This document shows positions 39,875 through 41,370 of a stretch of 41,370 nt of DNA, piece by piece; within the stretch, counting starts at the first letter, position 1; each line of letters begins with the position of its first letter. The notes below the pieces were generated by a model that saw nothing but the letters and a program-made list of their open reading frames with translations, made no database searches and had not been told where the DNA came from. The translations under genes and the position numbers were made by a program. The stretch is from Virgibacillus senegalensis (GTDB lineage: Bacteria > Bacillota > Bacilli > Bacillales > Amphibacillaceae), in NCBI RefSeq assembly GCF_000821245.2, contig NZ_LN611424.1, positions 1,147,434-1,188,803 on the forward strand, given 5' to 3'.

Positions 39875-40339
39875 ATGCCAAAAGGACAAGGGAATACAAT
39901 CGCACAAAATCGCAAAGCAGGGCACGATTTTTTTATAGAAGAAACATTTGAAGCCGGCATCGTTTTGAAAGGAACCGAAATTAAATCGATCCGAGCCGGC
40001 AGGGTGAATTTGAAGGACAGCTTTGCCCGTATTGATAGAGGAGAAGCCTACTTGATGAATATGCATATCTCTCCTTATGAGCAGGGCAACCGTTTCAATC
40101 ACGATCCCACCAGGACGCGAAAGCTGTTGCTTCACCGTAAAGAAATCGATAAATTGATCGGTGAAACCCAGCAGCAAGGATACTCGCTAGTACCGTTGAA
40201 GGTGTATATTAAGAATGGGGTCGCGAAAGTCCTTATCGGGTTAGGAAAAGGGAAGAAGAAATACGACAAGCGGGAAGACTTGAAACGAAAACAGGCAAAA
40301 CGTGATGTCGACAGGGCTATGAAAGAAAGCCTTCAGTGA
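39875..40339 (+). CDS. smpB: SsrA-binding protein SmpB
   Basis: A 154-residue RNA-binding protein that delivers tmRNA to stalled ribosomes. The OB-fold core reads [38 protein letters not shown] and [11 protein letters not shown]. The basic C-terminal tail ([20 protein letters not shown]) that mimics mRNA is intact. AGGAGG precedes the ATG. Its RNA partner ssrA lies 113 bp downstream. Confidence 0.97.
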   Translation: MPKGQGNTIAQNRKAGHDFFIEETFEAGIVLKGTEIKSIRAGRVNLKDSFARIDRGEAYLMNMHISPYEQGNRFNHDPTRTRKLLLHRKEIDKLIGETQQQGYSLVPLKVYIKNGVAKVLIGLGKGKKKYDKREDLKRKQAKRDVDRAMKESLQ

Positions 40340-40349
40340 TTGGTAAGGG

Positions 40350-40377
40350 TTGAAAATAGCCGTATTTATGATATAAT
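40350..40377 (+). promoter_or_regulatory. Candidate promoter of ssrA
   Basis: TTGAAA (40350-40355) and TATAAT (40372-40377) have a 16-bp spacer. The transcript would carry a leader of about 70 nt that processing must remove. Confidence 0.55.
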
Positions 40378-40452
40378 GGGAATTGTCTTAGGGACATTTA
40401 CAACTTCATATGATAATGAGTGATCATATATTCCGTTGTACCCTTCTTACAT

Positions 40453-40814
40453 GGGGACGTTACGGATTCGACAGGGATAGATCGAGCTCAGGTTGCGGGT
40501 CGAGGTTACGTCTCGATAACCGTTATTCGCCTAAATATAACTGGCAAAGAAAACAATTACTCTTTAGCAGCTGCGTAAGTAGCACTAAAGGATCCTTCCT
40601 GCCATCGCCCGTGTGGCAGATTGAAGGGTCTCAACTGAAGCGGGCTACGCTGGCATCCACCGTCTGAGGATGGCAGAAGAGACTAATCAGACTAGCTCCC
40701 CGGAAGCCTGTTGGTAGGCTGAAAGGGTAGTGAATGATAATATACCAACTACGCTCGTAGATGCCTGAGTGGCGATATCTCTGGACGTGGGTTCGATTCC
40801 CACCGTCTCCACCA
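40453..40814 (+). ncRNA. ssrA: Transfer-messenger RNA (tmRNA)
   Basis: A 362-nt RNA that rescues stalled ribosomes. The 5' end GGGGACG pairs with CGTCTCC before the encoded CCA at 40812-40814, giving a seven-base acceptor stem with one G-T pair. The T-arm GGGTTCGATTCCC lies just before it. The tag frame reads GKENNYSLAAA then TAA (around 40541-40577), preceded by the alanine carried by the RNA itself. It ends in alanines as ClpXP-recognised tags do. Confidence 0.97.
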
Positions 40815-40861
40815 AATACATAGAAGATGCTTTGGTGGATTTTCCTATATCATAAACCGAA

Positions 40862-40905
40862 AAAGCATAAGCCTTCCTTAAGGAAAGCTTATGCTTTATT
40901 TTTGC
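40862..40905 (+). terminator. Terminator after ssrA
   Basis: AAGCATAAGC and GCTTATGCTT form a long stem with an inner TTCC/GGAA pairing, followed by ATTTTTG. Confidence 0.88.
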
Positions 40906-40932
40906 GGATTTTATGATCATTCAAAAATAGAG

Positions 40933-41196
40933 GGCTCTATACTGAATGTGGTGGTGTCCCCTGATGTTTGAAATGGATGCGTGCTTCAAACATAGAGGCA
41001 TTTCGCCGTGTAAGAAAAACGTTCATGCGTTGGAAACAAGAGATTTTACCAATCCATGTATCCATTTCATAATGGGTATATCGAGGGAATAAACAATACG
41101 ATAAAGGTTTTAAAACGAGATTCCTTTGGAATCAAAGACGTTGAACGATTAAAGCATAAAATTTCATGGCAGCAAGCGGTTAAAAAGGCTCTGTAG
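40933..41196 (+). mobile_element. Deleted ISL3-type element remnant
   Basis: GGCTCTATACTGAATGTGG at 40933 resembles an ISL3-family terminal repeat. Only the last part of the transposase follows, and no matching right end is visible. Most of the element has been lost. Confidence 0.55.
40992..41196 (+). pseudogene. ISL3-family transposase C-terminal fragment
   Basis: One frame reads FRRVRKTFMRWKQEIL and then breaks. A second gives HNGYIEGINNTIKVLKRD and FGIKDVERLKHKISW to a stop at 41194. The NG-EG-NN-IKV-KR pattern is the C-terminal hallmark of ISL3 transposases. The N-terminal DDE region is absent and a frameshift lies between the two pieces, so it is inactive. Confidence 0.7.
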
Positions 41197-41230
41197 AGCG
41201 AAATAGCGTAACAGAGGAGATAAGAGACTC

Positions 41231-41325
41231 CTGCGGAAAAACGGGCGGCCGAGACCCCACAGCGGACTTTGCGAGGAGGCTCGGGCGTTCGTCCGCGGAA
41301 AGCGAGTTTGTTTCCTCTGCGGTCT
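41231..41325 (-). repeat. MITE-like intergenic repeat, copy C
   Basis: On the minus strand it reads AACTCGCTTTCCGCGGACGAA, GAGCCTCCTCGC and GGGGTCTCGG, and ends GTTTTTCCGCAG, parallel to copy A. It follows the transposase remnant. The last 45 bases of the window show nothing further. Confidence 0.6.
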
Positions 41326-41370
41326 GAGTAAAATAGCTGTTTTTAGAATGAGCCTTTCGATAAAGAGAGG

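Noticed and set aside
40410-40667. 85-codon frame over the ssrA region
   Set aside because: The sequence is explained by tmRNA, with paired ends and a tag frame.

Overview
The window looks like chromosomal DNA of a low-GC, Gram-positive, spore-former-type bacterium of the Bacillaceae. A halotolerant relative of Virgibacillus, Oceanobacillus or Lentibacillus is my guess from gene order and protein character; no database search was possible. The main evidence is a complete cggR-gapA-pgk-tpiA-gpmI-eno operon, a secG-carboxylesterase-rnr-smpB-ssrA block with a full tmRNA, HPr/enzyme I genes and strong AGGAGG-type ribosome binding sites.

Bases 1-18300 are accessory in character: AT-rich, with many short transcription units and several decayed genes. 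They hold a PAS-STAS stressosome-like protein, a proline-iminopeptidase-like hydrolase, an AdaA-type methyl-DNA sensor, and an APC amino-acid permease gene cut by a complete IS21-family element (4221-6665, 7-bp target duplication). Small membrane and hypothetical proteins, a DUF2200 protein and an RlmD-type rRNA methyltransferase follow. Next come three unrecognised small genes, a broken MerR regulator, an S66 LD-carboxypeptidase, a TetR/MFS pair with a shared candidate operator, a multiply frameshifted hypothetical gene, an RluA-type pseudouridine synthase, a frameshifted alpha/beta hydrolase and a membrane-anchored unknown.

Bases 18400-34000 are central carbon metabolism. A glutaredoxin-like gene precedes the CggR-controlled lower-glycolysis operon, whose promoter and CGGGAC-type operator can be seen. 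rpiA follows on its own promoter. Facing it on the minus strand is one uninterrupted run, fruR-fruK-fruA-ptsH-ptsI, which joins fructose uptake to the general PTS phosphocarriers. The fruR promoter overlaps a block of 10-bp phased repeats, probably the FruR operator. fruR has no conventional start where homology requires one: an ATC codon sits 7 nt after a good Shine-Dalgarno sequence. The gene ending at 17611 shows the same arrangement.

Bases 34000-41370 carry secG, a carboxylesterase, rnr, two minus-strand genes (small membrane protein, GNAT acetyltransferase), smpB and ssrA. This is the protein-export, RNA-decay and trans-translation neighbourhood known from Bacillus. It is interspersed with GC-richer imperfect palindromic repeats (about 37962-38141, 38271-38382, 41231-41325) and ends in an ISL3-type transposase remnant.

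I found no convincing new multi-gene defence or biosynthetic system. The best leads are the two apparent AUC starts, the fused fru-pts operon with its phased operator, a 38-bp perfect palindrome inside the IS21-type element, two dispersed repeat families, and the three unrecognised genes at 9974-11130.
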